64,000 nt of DNA from Sorangiineae bacterium NIC37A_2 (GTDB taxonomy: Bacteria > Myxococcota_A > Polyangia > Polyangiales > Polyangiaceae): the NCBI GenBank assembly GCA_002085155.1, contig NASX01000014.1, positions 1-64,000 on the forward strand. The letters run 5' to 3'. A program made the translations under genes and the position numbers. Positions 50,253 through 60,191 of the stretch are shown piece by piece. A model generated the notes under the pieces. It was given only the letters and a program-made list of their open reading frames with translations. It was not told the DNA's origin and searched no databases. Numbering within the stretch: the stretch's first letter is position 1; each line of letters begins with the position of its first letter.

Positions 50253-52616
50253 ATGATGGAGAAGATGAAGCGAGGCAGGCTCTTCGGCGGCGCGCGACCT
50301 TTCGTAGTCGCGACGCTCGCCCTGACGTTGCTCGGGCCCGAGCGCGCCTGGGCCGAGGACGCGATCGAACGGGCCCAACGGGCCATCGCCGATGTTGAGC
50401 TTCAGCTCCCGAACGTGCGGGCGAACGTGAGCGCTCGCCGAGCCGTCGATGCGGACCGGCTCCTCGTTCTCGGTCAGCTCCAGCATCGAACAGGACAGCA
50501 CGCCGAAGCCATCGCGACACTCTCGAAGGTGATTGAGCTCGGTCGTCAAAACAAAGCGAGCGCCTTCGCCGAGGCCGACGCGGAGTTCTTGATCGCCGAA
50601 GCCTATTTTGCGACCGACGAGCTCCACTCGGCGCGGCGCCATTATGAGCAGGTTCTCCTGCGCTCGGGCGAGAAGGCCTACGAGAACAGCGGAGGCAAGG
50701 CGGCGAGCCGCCTGGTCGACGTGGCTCTTGGACTCGACCGCCGGGACCTCTTGCCTGGCATCCTCGAAAGCATCAAAGAGAAGCTGACTCAAGCTGGGGA
50801 CCCTGCGCTCATCTACGCGCGCGCCAAGGCGCATCTTGCGCTCGGCGAATACGATGAGGCGCTTGGGGTCGCGGATCAGCTGGGAGGGACCGCGAGCGAG
50901 GCCCAGAGAGCGAACTATCTGCGCGGCGTGATCTTGATGAAGCAGGCGCTCGAGGCTGATCCCGCGCTCGGAGCGGCGCGCTTCGACGCGGCGATCTTGG
51001 CCTTCGGCCAGGCGATTCGGCCGAATAGCGCGGAGAGCTCCGAGCTCGTGCGCGAGATCAATGAGCTTGCTGAGCTCGCCGTGGCGCGCCTCGAGTATGA
51101 GCGGGGGCGTTATGTGCAGGCGGCGCGCGTTTATCAGCGAATCCCGCGAACCTCGAAGCATTTTGCGAAGGCGCTCTTTGAGCTCTCCTGGACCTACGTT
51201 CGTTCCGGGGACTACGAACGGGCCGAGCGGGCTCTCGAAGCGCTCATGGTCCTCGAACCCGGCCTGATCGATGGGGCGGATGCAGAGCTACTTCGGGCAG
51301 ACTTGCTCCTGCGGGCGGGCCGCTTTCAAGAGGCGGAAGAGGCCTATCAAATTGCGCGGGGGCGCTACGAGCCGCTTGTGCGTCAAATCGACGACTACCT
51401 GCGCGGGCACGAAGATCCTGCCGTTTATTACGATCAACTCACGGCTTCGGAAATCGAGCTCGGCAAGACGTTCCCACGCCTCGCTCTCGATTGGACCCGA
51501 GAAGAGGCGCGCGAAGAGCGCATCTTTGCCATCTTGGATGACGTGGTGCGCTCCAAGAAGATGGTCGAAGAGGCGCGACGCATGGCGATGCTCCTCGGCT
51601 TGGGGCTGAGTTCGTCCGCGCGCGCCAAGATTTTCCCCGAGGTGCGTCGTCAACTGGAGCTCGCGACGAGCCTGCAAAACCAGCTTTCGATCGCTCGCCT
51701 TTCGCTCGCGCGAGGCCTCGACAGTGAAGTGAAGACTTTCCCAGCGGCGGCCAAGAGTGCTCACGATGAACGCGTGAAGCTGATGAAACGCCTCGGAGAG
51801 ATCCCGACCCGCCCAGGTGATTTTTCTGTTCGAGACGCCAAGAATGAAAAGTTATGGAACCGCGTGACGCAGAGTCTGCAGCGCCTCACGCTGGAAGCGG
51901 ATTACCTGAACGCGCTCATCAACGGTCTCAGGCGAGTGCTCGACGATTCGGCACGTTATGGAATCACGGCGAGCCCCTCGGTCATGGCTCGCTATCGCGG
52001 TGAGCTTGCCCAAGCCGAGCAGGAGCTCGCGTCCCACGTGAGCGCGATCGCGACTCTCCGGGAGCAGGCGGAGGTCGGCAAGGTTCAGTCTGGATTTGGC
52101 GACGAGCAGTACCAGGAAGACAAGCAGGTCCGCGACCGCTTCCGCGTCTTGCTCTCCGAAGAGGTCAACGCAATCACGAAGTCCGGCGACCAGAAAGCTC
52201 GCAACTACGCGGCCAAGCTCTTGCCTGTCCTCAGGAGAATCGAGGGGCTTGAGTCGAAGCTCGCCGCCGCCGAAACGACCTTGTCCGGCGCTGTCGCACA
52301 GGGCTCGACGGAGCTCCGCGAGCTCGTCGAAGTCGAGGCGCGCGCGATGGAGACCTATGCCGAGGAGCTCGCAGCGCTGGACGCGGACGCTCGGTCCTTG
52401 GTCGGGGAAGTGGCTCGAGACAATTTCAAGAAGGTGCGAGATCGAGTTTTGCGCGTCGTGATGCGGGCGGACGTGGGCTTGGTCCAGAAGTCTTGGGAGG
52501 TCCGCGAGAAACAAATGCGCAGGATCAGAACGCTCCTTCGTGAGCGGGCTCGGGAAGAGAAGTTCATCAACGACGAGCTCCGCGAGGTGCTTGACGACGC
52601 GGGAGAGGCGCAATGA
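50253..52616 (+). CDS. Envelope TPR protein, Glt/Nfs-like
   Basis: 787 residues with a signal peptide (cleavage near WAEDAIE). Residues about 40-400 hold TPR repeats (GQLQHRTGQHAEAIATLSKVI, ERGRYVQAARVYQRIP, SGDYERAERALEALMVL). Residues about 470-780 are helical and coiled coil with no repeats. The layout matches the TPR scaffold proteins of the Myxococcus Agl/Glt gliding and Nfs spore-coat machines (AgmU/AglT class). One-to-one orthology cannot be claimed. Two ATGs at 50253/50256 and another at 50265 are possible starts. It overlaps the next gene by four bases. Confidence 0.65.
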   Translation: MMEKMKRGRLFGGARPFVVATLALTLLGPERAWAEDAIERAQRAIADVELQLPNVRANVSARRAVDADRLLVLGQLQHRTGQHAEAIATLSKVIELGRQNKASAFAEADAEFLIAEAYFATDELHSARRHYEQVLLRSGEKAYENSGGKAASRLVDVALGLDRRDLLPGILESIKEKLTQAGDPALIYARAKAHLALGEYDEALGVADQLGGTASEAQRANYLRGVILMKQALEADPALGAARFDAAILAFGQAIRPNSAESSELVREINELAELAVARLEYERGRYVQAARVYQRIPRTSKHFAKALFELSWTYVRSGDYERAERALEALMVLEPGLIDGADAELLRADLLLRAGRFQEAEEAYQIARGRYEPLVRQIDDYLRGHEDPAVYYDQLTASEIELGKTFPRLALDWTREEAREERIFAILDDVVRSKKMVEEARRMAMLLGLGLSSSARAKIFPEVRRQLELATSLQNQLSIARLSLARGLDSEVKTFPAAAKSAHDERVKLMKRLGEIPTRPGDFSVRDAKNEKLWNRVTQSLQRLTLEADYLNALINGLRRVLDDSARYGITASPSVMARYRGELAQAEQELASHVSAIATLREQAEVGKVQSGFGDEQYQEDKQVRDRFRVLLSEEVNAITKSGDQKARNYAAKLLPVLRRIEGLESKLAAAETTLSGAVAQGSTELRELVEVEARAMETYAEELAALDADARSLVGEVARDNFKKVRDRVLRVVMRADVGLVQKSWEVREKQMRRIRTLLRERAREEKFINDELREVLDDAGEAQ

Positions 52617-55600
52617 GACGCCCGATGGGAAGTTGGTTCTTGCTGGGGGCGCTCGCGCTCTCGCCGATGATGTCCGCGAGCGCGGCCGAGGTCCTGAGCA
52701 AGCCGAACAAGTCTGGCTCGGGCACGTCCACGTCGGGGGCCGACTCGGACAAGTCCGTCTTAGAGAAACCAGCCTCGGAGAAGAGCTCGACGACCAGCTC
52801 TTCCACCAAGACCAAGAAGAAGAGTGATCCGGCCGCGTACCCGATCCAATGCAGCGTCACTGGGGGCATCATCGAGACAAAGGCGGCGAGCGTCGTGCCT
52901 CCTCCCACCGCGGAGCAGCTCGCCGCCTATGAGGTGTTGCGTCGTGAGGTCGAAGCATTTTCCGCCGAAGCCCAAGACTTCAACGCACGCCTGACGACCA
53001 TCGTCCGCCACCACTACGAAGAGCGGCGGCGCGCGATCCTGGCCGAGATCGACCGAGAGATCGACATCGAGAAGGTCGGATTGAATGATGCGCGGGACGA
53101 GGCCATCCGTCGCCTCGAAGCTTTCATCGCGCGCTATAATGGGGCAGACGCCGATCCCCAGGCCACTCCTGACGCCATGTTTCGGCTCGCAGCGCTTTAC
53201 GAAGAGCGCGCCCGAGCAGGGAGCGAGGCGGATCTCGGGCCGCTGCTCGATCCTGCGATCCGGTTGTATCTTCAAGTCGCGGAGCAGTTCCCTGGCTATA
53301 AGGAGCTCGGGGCTGTCCTTTATTACCTCGGGCATGCGCTCAATGACGCGGCCCGCATCGAGGAGGCGCAGCAAGCCTTCCGATCGCTGGTTTGCTCGAA
53401 TCGCTATCACGTGCGGGGACTCGATGGAGACGCTCCGAAGCTGGCTCTCGAGAATCTCGTTCAGGATCGCCCGGAGTCGTTCTGGAACGACTGGTACAAT
53501 AAGAATCCCGTACCCTTCGACCAGCTCCGCAACCCGGGCAATCGAAGCGACGTCACCGCGCGCGACGAAGAGCTGATCTTCAAAGACCCCTACGAGGGCT
53601 GCGTCCCTGTGCCCGAGCACGACATGATCGTGGGGCAGGAGCCTCGCTACCTCGCCGAAGTTTGGTGGCAAATCGGTAACTACCATTTCGACCAGCTCAG
53701 TGACGGTGGGCCCTACGAGCTGAACCGTGCGGCGAGCGCCTATCAGAATTCCCTGCAGTTCAAGAAGCCGCCGCTCTACGGCGTCGCGCTCTACAAACAG
53801 GCCTGGACGCAGTTCAAGCAGCAGCGCTACCTGGCGGCGGTTGAACAATTCGTGCGCCTCCTGCACTACGCCGACGAACAGGAGAAGATGACCGGTGACC
53901 CCGGCGCGGACTTCCGTGCGGAGGCCTACACGTACATTGCCGGCTCGCTCACTTACGTCGACTTTGAAGGGCCCCCGGCTGCCGATCCCTTCATTGCCCG
54001 CAGTGACGCGCTCGACCTCGAGCGGGATCCGAACGTCGCTGAGGAGAAGATGGCGGTCGCGATCGAGCGGCTCCAAGACCCCGAGCTGATTCCCCAGGAT
54101 CGGAAGTGGACCGTCGAGATTTACAAGGCGCTTGCTCAGGAATTCGTTGAGCTCAATCAGAACCGAAACGCCGTTACGGTGCTTGAGCTGACTGCTCAGA
54201 AGTTCCCGCTCGATCGAGACGCCCCCGTGATCGTCAATCGCATCGCGGAGCTCTACGACTTGCAGGCTCGCCTGCTCCCCCTGGGCTCACCGGCTCGAGA
54301 AGAGCTCACGCAGAAGGCGCTCATGGCGCGGACCGAGCTCTCGAAGTTTGTCGGCAACACGCCGTGGACCGAGGCGAATCGAGACGATCCCGAAGCGCTT
54401 TCGCAGGCGGAAGATCTCGTACGCACGGGGCTCCAGCGTGCCGCGGCAGATCACACGAACTTCGGCCGCGCTTACAAAGATCGAGCGCTCGAGCTCAGCG
54501 ATCCTGCTGCACAGAGAGACCTGCTCGAACGCGCGGTGAACGAATACGAGCTCGCGGCGAGCGGTTGGGCCGGCTACTTGGCTCAGGACGAGAGCGCTCC
54601 GGACGCTTACGAGAGCCATTTCTGGCTGGCGGACGCGCTGTTCTGGGCGGCGGTGTTGAAGGTGCCGCTCGGAATCAAGCCCAGCGACAAGGAGATCGAG
54701 GAGGCTCGCCTTGCTGCGAGCAAGGTGCGCGACTCCAATGAAGACGATCGCTACGAGCAGCCCGCTGCTTATTACGTGGTCACGCTCGCCGAGCGGGTGC
54801 TCGACGTCAATGCGCAGCTCTTTGAGGAGACCGAAGGAGCCAAGGGTAAACCGCGACGGACCGCCGTCGAGTTCAGCGGGACAGGCAGCGATCGGAAGGT
54901 CATCAAGGAGAAGTTGCCGCCGGAGGTCGAAGCGGCCATCTGCGCGCGCGACGAGTACAACGCACGCATCCCCCTCGCGAAGGATCCTCAGAAGAATGGT
55001 CTGATGTACGCGGTGCAGGCCGCGGAGTACTTCTTCGTGTACGGCCAGTTTGCCGAGGCGCGTCGTCGCCTCGAGCCCATCTACGACGCCTATTGTGGCC
55101 AGAACGAGTGGGGCTACGCGGCCTGGGAGAAGCTCATCAGTATGAGCAACTTCGAGGGCAACGCGGCCGAGAGCCGGCGACTGGTCGAAGGGCGTTCGTG
55201 CGCGTACGACGAGCAGTCGAGCTTCGCAGAAAACGCGATTCGGACGCCTGTGCGTCAAGGGGTGGCATACCTTGAAGCCCGTCAGCTCTTCGATCAGGCA
55301 GTCGCGATGAAGGATGGACCTGAACGCGAGGCGCAGTGGCGGAAGGCCGCCGCCGCTTATCAGGTAGCGCTGGAAGCAGCTCCTGATCGGGAGGACGCGC
55401 CGGAAGCAGCGATGAACGCCGCTTATGCGTACAAGCAAGTCGGCGAGTACGAGAAGGCGATCGCCGCTTATAGCCTGTTCATCGAAAAGTACGGGGACAA
55501 CAAGACCCTCACCGCACTCAAGACGGACAGCCCTGAACAATACCAAGAGCGCATCAAGTATCTCGAGGAGGCGTACCGCGCGAAGGCGAGCGCTTATGTT

Positions 55601-57859
55601 CTGTTCTTCGACTACCCGATGGCGGCGAAGACTTTTGACGCGATCGCGAGCACGACGCACTTCGCGCGGGAAAATCGGGCGGATGCGGCGCGGCAGGCTC
55701 TCACGCTCTACGCTAACTTGGACGATCGAGCCGGTCTCGAGCGCGCGCAGAAGGCGTACGTCGAGCTGGGCGCCAGTGACGAAAGTCGCGCTGAAGCGGC
55801 CTATTTGGTTGCGAGCGCGACTCTCAAGAAATGGGACCCTGAGAGTCCAGACACCGGTGCGAACAAGACGGCTCGACTTGCTGCCCTTGCGGCGATGGAC
55901 AAGTACTACGCGAACTACAAGGGCAAGCGCGGCGCGGCCCGTTTCGTCGTTCGCGCTGCCTATTACGTCGCCCTCGCCTATGAGATCGGTAAGAGCGGAT
56001 CGGCGCGCGATGCGTGGAAACGTACCGTAACGGCTTTCACGGCCTACGCGGCCGAGGCGCCCAAAAAGTCGGGCGTGAGTACGGCGCTTGGTTCGGAAGA
56101 AGCATCCATGGCGGCCGAAGCCGAGTATCGAGAGCTCGATCTCGTGTTGCGCACAGCCTTCGACTACGATTCAGGGTTCCACCGTTACAAGGGCACGGTG
56201 GTTGAAGTGACCCAGCAGTACGCCAAGGACGTGACGACCGCGAAGGGCTACTACGATAAGCTGGGCGCGATCGTCGACAAGTACGCGTCCCAGAAATGGT
56301 CCGCGATTGCGATCGCGCGGCAGGGGTCGCTCTACGACTCGCTCCGCACGGGCCTTTACAACACGCGGCCTCCCGAGCTGAAGATGTTCACGGCTGAGCA
56401 AGAGAAGGCTCTGCAGGTGGCGGAACAGAGCGGTGACGACAACCTGATCGACAAGGCGGATCAAATTCGCCTTCAGGTGAGCGAGGCTTGGCGCAACAAG
56501 CGCGATCTCGAGCTTGATGGCGCGGACAAGATCGTCGTCGACCGCTACTCGACGGCCGTTCTCCTGGCGCGGCGCTACAACGTGTCCGATCCGAGCCTGA
56601 CGCGCGCGATCCGCCGTCTGGCGTTCCTCTCGGACGTCGTCGGCGAGGCCAAGATGGCGACCTATACCGCGTCGATCAAAGACCTCGGCTATCAGGCGGG
56701 CATGTTCCAGCGCATGCGTCCGGGACTCGTACAGCGTCCGAAGCCTTCGGAGCTCCCGCTCCTGTCACCGCATGTCACGCTGAGCAAGACGGCTGCGACG
56801 TCGCCCTCGATGAGCTCGTCGGCGAAGACAGCCTTCGACAAGGGTATCAAGGCCTACGACAAGGGAGATCTTTCGGGCGCTCGAACGCAGTTCAAGAACG
56901 CGATCTCGAAAGACCAGAAAGCCGCCGAGGCTCACTATGCCCTCGGCGTGGTGGAAGAGCGGCTCGGCAATATGAGCGCTGCTACTGCGAGCTACACCAA
57001 GGCGCTCGAAGTGGCTCCTGGGTATGAACCTGCCCTCCAAGGGGATGCACTTCTCGTGGCCCGCAAGTCCGGCGGGGACGCCGCCCTCGCGCGCCTCGAG
57101 GCTGCGCGGGCGAAGGCTCCGAACAGCGCACCTGTGCTCTCGGTGCTGGCGGAGGTCCAGAGCATGGCGGGGCGCTCCGGCGACGCCCAGAAGCTCGCCC
57201 AGGATGCGCTCAAACGGGAGCCCACGTTCCAACCGGCCATGGTCAGCCTCGCTCGAGACCACTATCGCCAGCGTCGGATCGATCTCGCGCTCTATACGCT
57301 TCAGGGAATTCTGGACGGGTATGGTGAGGGCAATCCCCCGCGCGATAGCAAGAACGCTGAAGCCTATTATCTGCGGGGTCTGATCTACGCAGAGCGTTCG
57401 ATGAGAGGACCGGCGATGGCGGACCTCGAGAAGGCCGCTTCGCTCCGGCCTGACCTTGCTGACGCCCACTTCGTTCTCGCGACCTTCATGCTCGAAGCTG
57501 GCAACGCAAGAGATGCATTGCCGCACCTCGAGATGGCGGCGCGCTTCGACGCAAAGAACCCGAAGCTGAGAGCGACGCTCGGCGACGCCTATCGTCTGCT
57601 CGATCGACCGAAGGATGCTCAAAATGAGCTAGAGTGGGCGCTCTCGGCGGATCCGACCGATCCGAATCCCCATTACTCGCTCGGCCTTTTGTTCCTTATG
57701 AGCAATGAGATCCCGGGCATGACGCAGAAAGCGGCGGCGGACCGCGCGATCCAACACTTTGAAACCTACAAACAAAAGGTTCCGCGTGGTGGGGCGGACG
57801 ACGTGGACGAACTCTTGACCCGCGCCAAGACCAAGAAGGCGCTCCTCGAGGCCAACTGA
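52613..57859 (+). CDS. Giant periplasmic TPR scaffold, Glt/Nfs-like
   Basis: 1748 residues with a signal peptide cleaved near SASAAE. A Ser/Lys/Thr-rich spacer leads into TPR-type helix pairs spread over the whole length, for example LYLQVAEQFPGYKELGAVLYY, AYKQVGEYEKAIAAYSLFIEK, and a clean run at about 1410-1740 (KGIKAYDKGDLSGARTQFKNA, AHYALGVVEERLGNMSAA). It has the size and layout of the large TPR proteins of gliding machines (AgmK, AgmU). It should lie in the periplasm as a scaffold for partner binding. Start and stop overlap or abut neighbours in one operon. Confidence 0.7.
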   Translation: MRRPMGSWFLLGALALSPMMSASAAEVLSKPNKSGSGTSTSGADSDKSVLEKPASEKSSTTSSSTKTKKKSDPAAYPIQCSVTGGIIETKAASVVPPPTAEQLAAYEVLRREVEAFSAEAQDFNARLTTIVRHHYEERRRAILAEIDREIDIEKVGLNDARDEAIRRLEAFIARYNGADADPQATPDAMFRLAALYEERARAGSEADLGPLLDPAIRLYLQVAEQFPGYKELGAVLYYLGHALNDAARIEEAQQAFRSLVCSNRYHVRGLDGDAPKLALENLVQDRPESFWNDWYNKNPVPFDQLRNPGNRSDVTARDEELIFKDPYEGCVPVPEHDMIVGQEPRYLAEVWWQIGNYHFDQLSDGGPYELNRAASAYQNSLQFKKPPLYGVALYKQAWTQFKQQRYLAAVEQFVRLLHYADEQEKMTGDPGADFRAEAYTYIAGSLTYVDFEGPPAADPFIARSDALDLERDPNVAEEKMAVAIERLQDPELIPQDRKWTVEIYKALAQEFVELNQNRNAVTVLELTAQKFPLDRDAPVIVNRIAELYDLQARLLPLGSPAREELTQKALMARTELSKFVGNTPWTEANRDDPEALSQAEDLVRTGLQRAAADHTNFGRAYKDRALELSDPAAQRDLLERAVNEYELAASGWAGYLAQDESAPDAYESHFWLADALFWAAVLKVPLGIKPSDKEIEEARLAASKVRDSNEDDRYEQPAAYYVVTLAERVLDVNAQLFEETEGAKGKPRRTAVEFSGTGSDRKVIKEKLPPEVEAAICARDEYNARIPLAKDPQKNGLMYAVQAAEYFFVYGQFAEARRRLEPIYDAYCGQNEWGYAAWEKLISMSNFEGNAAESRRLVEGRSCAYDEQSSFAENAIRTPVRQGVAYLEARQLFDQAVAMKDGPEREAQWRKAAAAYQVALEAAPDREDAPEAAMNAAYAYKQVGEYEKAIAAYSLFIEKYGDNKTLTALKTDSPEQYQERIKYLEEAYRAKASAYVLFFDYPMAAKTFDAIASTTHFARENRADAARQALTLYANLDDRAGLERAQKAYVELGASDESRAEAAYLVASATLKKWDPESPDTGANKTARLAALAAMDKYYANYKGKRGAARFVVRAAYYVALAYEIGKSGSARDAWKRTVTAFTAYAAEAPKKSGVSTALGSEEASMAAEAEYRELDLVLRTAFDYDSGFHRYKGTVVEVTQQYAKDVTTAKGYYDKLGAIVDKYASQKWSAIAIARQGSLYDSLRTGLYNTRPPELKMFTAEQEKALQVAEQSGDDNLIDKADQIRLQVSEAWRNKRDLELDGADKIVVDRYSTAVLLARRYNVSDPSLTRAIRRLAFLSDVVGEAKMATYTASIKDLGYQAGMFQRMRPGLVQRPKPSELPLLSPHVTLSKTAATSPSMSSSAKTAFDKGIKAYDKGDLSGARTQFKNAISKDQKAAEAHYALGVVEERLGNMSAATASYTKALEVAPGYEPALQGDALLVARKSGGDAALARLEAARAKAPNSAPVLSVLAEVQSMAGRSGDAQKLAQDALKREPTFQPAMVSLARDHYRQRRIDLALYTLQGILDGYGEGNPPRDSKNAEAYYLRGLIYAERSMRGPAMADLEKAASLRPDLADAHFVLATFMLEAGNARDALPHLEMAARFDAKNPKLRATLGDAYRLLDRPKDAQNELEWALSADPTDPNPHYSLGLLFLMSNEIPGMTQKAAADRAIQHFETYKQKVPRGGADDVDELLTRAKTKKALLEAN

Positions 57860-57864
57860 GGGCA

Positions 57865-58116
57865 ATGACCATGAAGAGCTGGATTCATTCGCTACTAGGA
57901 AGAGCAGCGCTCGCGAGCCTGGTGCTCGCGTTGCCTGCCGGAGCTCACGCTCAGGGCCGTGTGGTCACGATCAGCGAGGTCACGATCGTGGGTCGCGTCC
58001 AGAAGCCGATCGCGGCCGTGGATGTGAGCCGGATCCAGCCGCGCTTGACGCTCGCCGAGCTCCGGCAGTCGTTCACCGACTCTATCGAGAAGGCGGTCTA
58101 CCGCGCGCCTTTCTGA
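57865..58116 (+). CDS. Small exported protein between TPR scaffold and membrane genes
   Basis: 83 residues: signal peptide (cleavage near AHAQ), then VVTISEVTIVGRVQKPIAAVDV, SRIQPRLTLAELRQSF and a helical end. It begins five bases after the giant TPR gene and is followed four bases later by the next gene. The compact, motif-like sequence and operon position suggest a conserved structural part of the complex. I cannot name its family. Confidence 0.55.
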   Translation: MTMKSWIHSLLGRAALASLVLALPAGAHAQGRVVTISEVTIVGRVQKPIAAVDVSRIQPRLTLAELRQSFTDSIEKAVYRAPF

Positions 58117-58120
58117 GCGG

Positions 58121-58528
58121 ATGGTGGAGTATTGGCCGCTTGCCCTCACCCTTGTGACGGTGCTGGGCGCGGGGAGCGCGCTCCTTCGGGTCCAGGGGCG
58201 CCTCGCGGCGCTTGAGCGAGGTGGGGTAGGGGAAACTCCCACGACGGACGAAGAGGACGCGGAGAGAGACGTCGTCAGGATGCAGACGCGGCTGCTTCCG
58301 AAGGCGCTGGGCAGAATTTGCCACTTTGCGGGCGCGGCCTGTGGCTTCGTGTCCCTCGCTCGCGCTGTGGGAGCGGGGAGCTCGGTGGCGGCTGGCATCG
58401 GGTGTTTTCTCGTCGGGTCGGGGGCGGCACTAGCGATCTCGGCCTGGGGGCGGCCCCTCGAAATGCGCGCAGGGCGCTTGGTCTCGGGTGCCAGATCCGA
58501 AAAAAGACGAGGCCCCAGCAAACTTTGA
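58121..58528 (+). CDS. Small inner-membrane protein of the envelope cluster
   Basis: 135 residues with a membrane helix at about 5-21, a charged Glu/Asp/Arg loop, then two helices (about 69-85 and 90-110). It lacks the TolQ/ExbB or TolR/ExbD features that would make it the motor. It starts four bases after the 83-residue gene. Function unknown, but its location implies it is part of the same complex. Confidence 0.5.
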   Translation: MVEYWPLALTLVTVLGAGSALLRVQGRLAALERGGVGETPTTDEEDAERDVVRMQTRLLPKALGRICHFAGAACGFVSLARAVGAGSSVAAGIGCFLVGSGAALAISAWGRPLEMRAGRLVSGARSEKRRGPSKL

Positions 58529-58641
58529 GGTCCTTGGCCGTTACTTCATTCGGTGTTTCGTCGCTCCATGTGTGGACCATGCGCGCTCGGAACGTTAGGC
58601 TTCCGCTTCGACGCATCGGGGTTCGCCCCGGGGGGCACTGA

Positions 58642-60048
58642 ATGAGCCAAACGACTCAAACCACTCAATCCCGCCCAGGCCAGATGACCGCTGTCATGCG
58701 GGCCGTCGCTCCTACAGGTCCGAAGGTTCTGCGCGTCGGCGTACTTGTGGGCGGCCGGGTCATCGAAGAGCGGGTCATCCGTGACCGCGTGAACGTGACC
58801 GTGGGCCCCAGTGAAAAGAACATGTTCGTGTTCTCCGGCGGGCCGATCCGCTCGAGCCACGTGCTGTTCGAGCTCGTGAGCGGTGAGTACGTGCTCAACT
58901 TCACGGATGGTATGACCGGCCGTGTGGCTCTTCCGACCGGCGTTTCCGACCTCGAGGTGCTGCGTGGACAAGCCCGGCGCAACTCGAGCGGCGCATATCA
59001 GGTCCGTCTCACAGAAGAATCACGAGGCAAGGTCACCATCGGGGAGACCTCGTTCCTCTTCCAGTTCGTGGCGGCTCCTCCCGTCCAGCCGCGTCCGCAG
59101 CTTCCTGTCGCCGTCACGCGCGGCGCGAGCGGCGTGGATTGGAACACGACGATCATCGCCGCTTTTGCCTTCCTGGTTCATTTCATGGGCATCGGCGCCA
59201 TGTACTCAGACTGGCTCGACCCGATCGTTGATGAGCAGGCGAGCCTGGCGGGCCTGGTCGATACCCTGAATCAGCTGCCTCCTCCTCCGCCCGTCGAAGA
59301 ACAGCCGGAGGAGGTCGAACCGGAAGAGACCGCGGAGGCTCCCGCGCAAGAAGAGGCGAAACCTGCTCAGGCCTCGTCCGGCGAGTCGACGAAGACGCCG
59401 GAGCCAGGCGCGGGCGGTAAGCTCAACGCTGCGCAGACGGCGGCTCTGTCGAACCAACTCGAGCAGTTTTCGATGGCGACGCTCGCGGCGCTCGGCTCAA
59501 CGGGGCCGGCCACTGCCGGAGTCCTGACGGGCGGTGATGTTCCGACCGGCCTCCTCGATGCAGCGGCGGCCTCGTCGGCAGGGGTCGGTGTCGGGAGCAC
59601 CTTGAACCTGGGCGGAGGCGGTGGCGCGGTGAAGCCCGGGACCTCCGGCGGCCTCGGAACCATCGGCTCGACGACCACCTCGACGGGAAGCGGCTCGACA
59701 GGTACGGCGACCGCTGTCGAGGGGCCGAAGGGCAACGTCTCAGCTTCGACTCAGGTGGCCGCCGGAAGCGTCTCGGATGCGAGCCGCGTTGTGGCGGGCA
59801 TGACGGCGGGCTTCCGCCGTTGCTATAACCAAGCCCTCGAGCAGAATCCGGACGCCTCGGGATCGATCCGGCTCTCTATCAAGGTGGGCCCGGGCGGCGA
59901 AGTGCAGAGCGTCACAGCCACCCCCTCGGGGAACCTCCCTCCGTCGGTCGTGACCTGTGTGCAAGCCCGAGCTCAGGCCGCTCAGTTCGCGCCCCCCGAG
60001 GGCGGCTCGGCGGTCATCAACGTCCCGGTGAGCTTTGTGAAGCAATAA
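58642..60048 (+). CDS. AgmX/PglI-type trans-envelope protein (FHA-like, TM, TonB-like end)
   Basis: 468 residues. The N-terminus (about 20-150) is a beta-rich FHA-like domain, cytoplasmic, without the strict pThr residues. A membrane helix lies at about 168-190. A Pro/Glu linker (VEEQPEEVEPEETAEAPAQEE) is long enough to cross the periplasm, and a Gly/Ser/Thr-rich stretch follows. The end (about 378-468: SRVVAGMTAGFRRCYNQAL, GSIRLSIKVGPGGEVQSV) is the AgmX/PglI C-terminal domain, with C394 and C439 positioned for a disulfide. This is the core layout of GltG/PglI and GltJ/AgmX, which link the inside of the cell to the outer membrane in gliding. Confidence 0.85.
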   Translation: MSQTTQTTQSRPGQMTAVMRAVAPTGPKVLRVGVLVGGRVIEERVIRDRVNVTVGPSEKNMFVFSGGPIRSSHVLFELVSGEYVLNFTDGMTGRVALPTGVSDLEVLRGQARRNSSGAYQVRLTEESRGKVTIGETSFLFQFVAAPPVQPRPQLPVAVTRGASGVDWNTTIIAAFAFLVHFMGIGAMYSDWLDPIVDEQASLAGLVDTLNQLPPPPPVEEQPEEVEPEETAEAPAQEEAKPAQASSGESTKTPEPGAGGKLNAAQTAALSNQLEQFSMATLAALGSTGPATAGVLTGGDVPTGLLDAAAASSAGVGVGSTLNLGGGGGAVKPGTSGGLGTIGSTTTSTGSGSTGTATAVEGPKGNVSASTQVAAGSVSDASRVVAGMTAGFRRCYNQALEQNPDASGSIRLSIKVGPGGEVQSVTATPSGNLPPSVVTCVQARAQAAQFAPPEGGSAVINVPVSFVKQ

Positions 60049-60191
60049 CGCTCACTTGAGCGTGGGCTGGCAGTCCGGCCCGCGCAGACGGGGTCCTTTC
60101 TCCCGAACTACCGAGAAATCCGTGAAAATTCGGCACTTCTCCGAGCGGTGGGGTAGTTTTTTTTCATCCGAAGTGGCATGCTCCAGTCATC

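Noticed and set aside
52760-55660. Two long minus-strand frames (52760-54076 and 54287-55660)
   Set aside because: They are opposite the giant TPR gene and show only the reverse-strand bias of GC-rich coding DNA.
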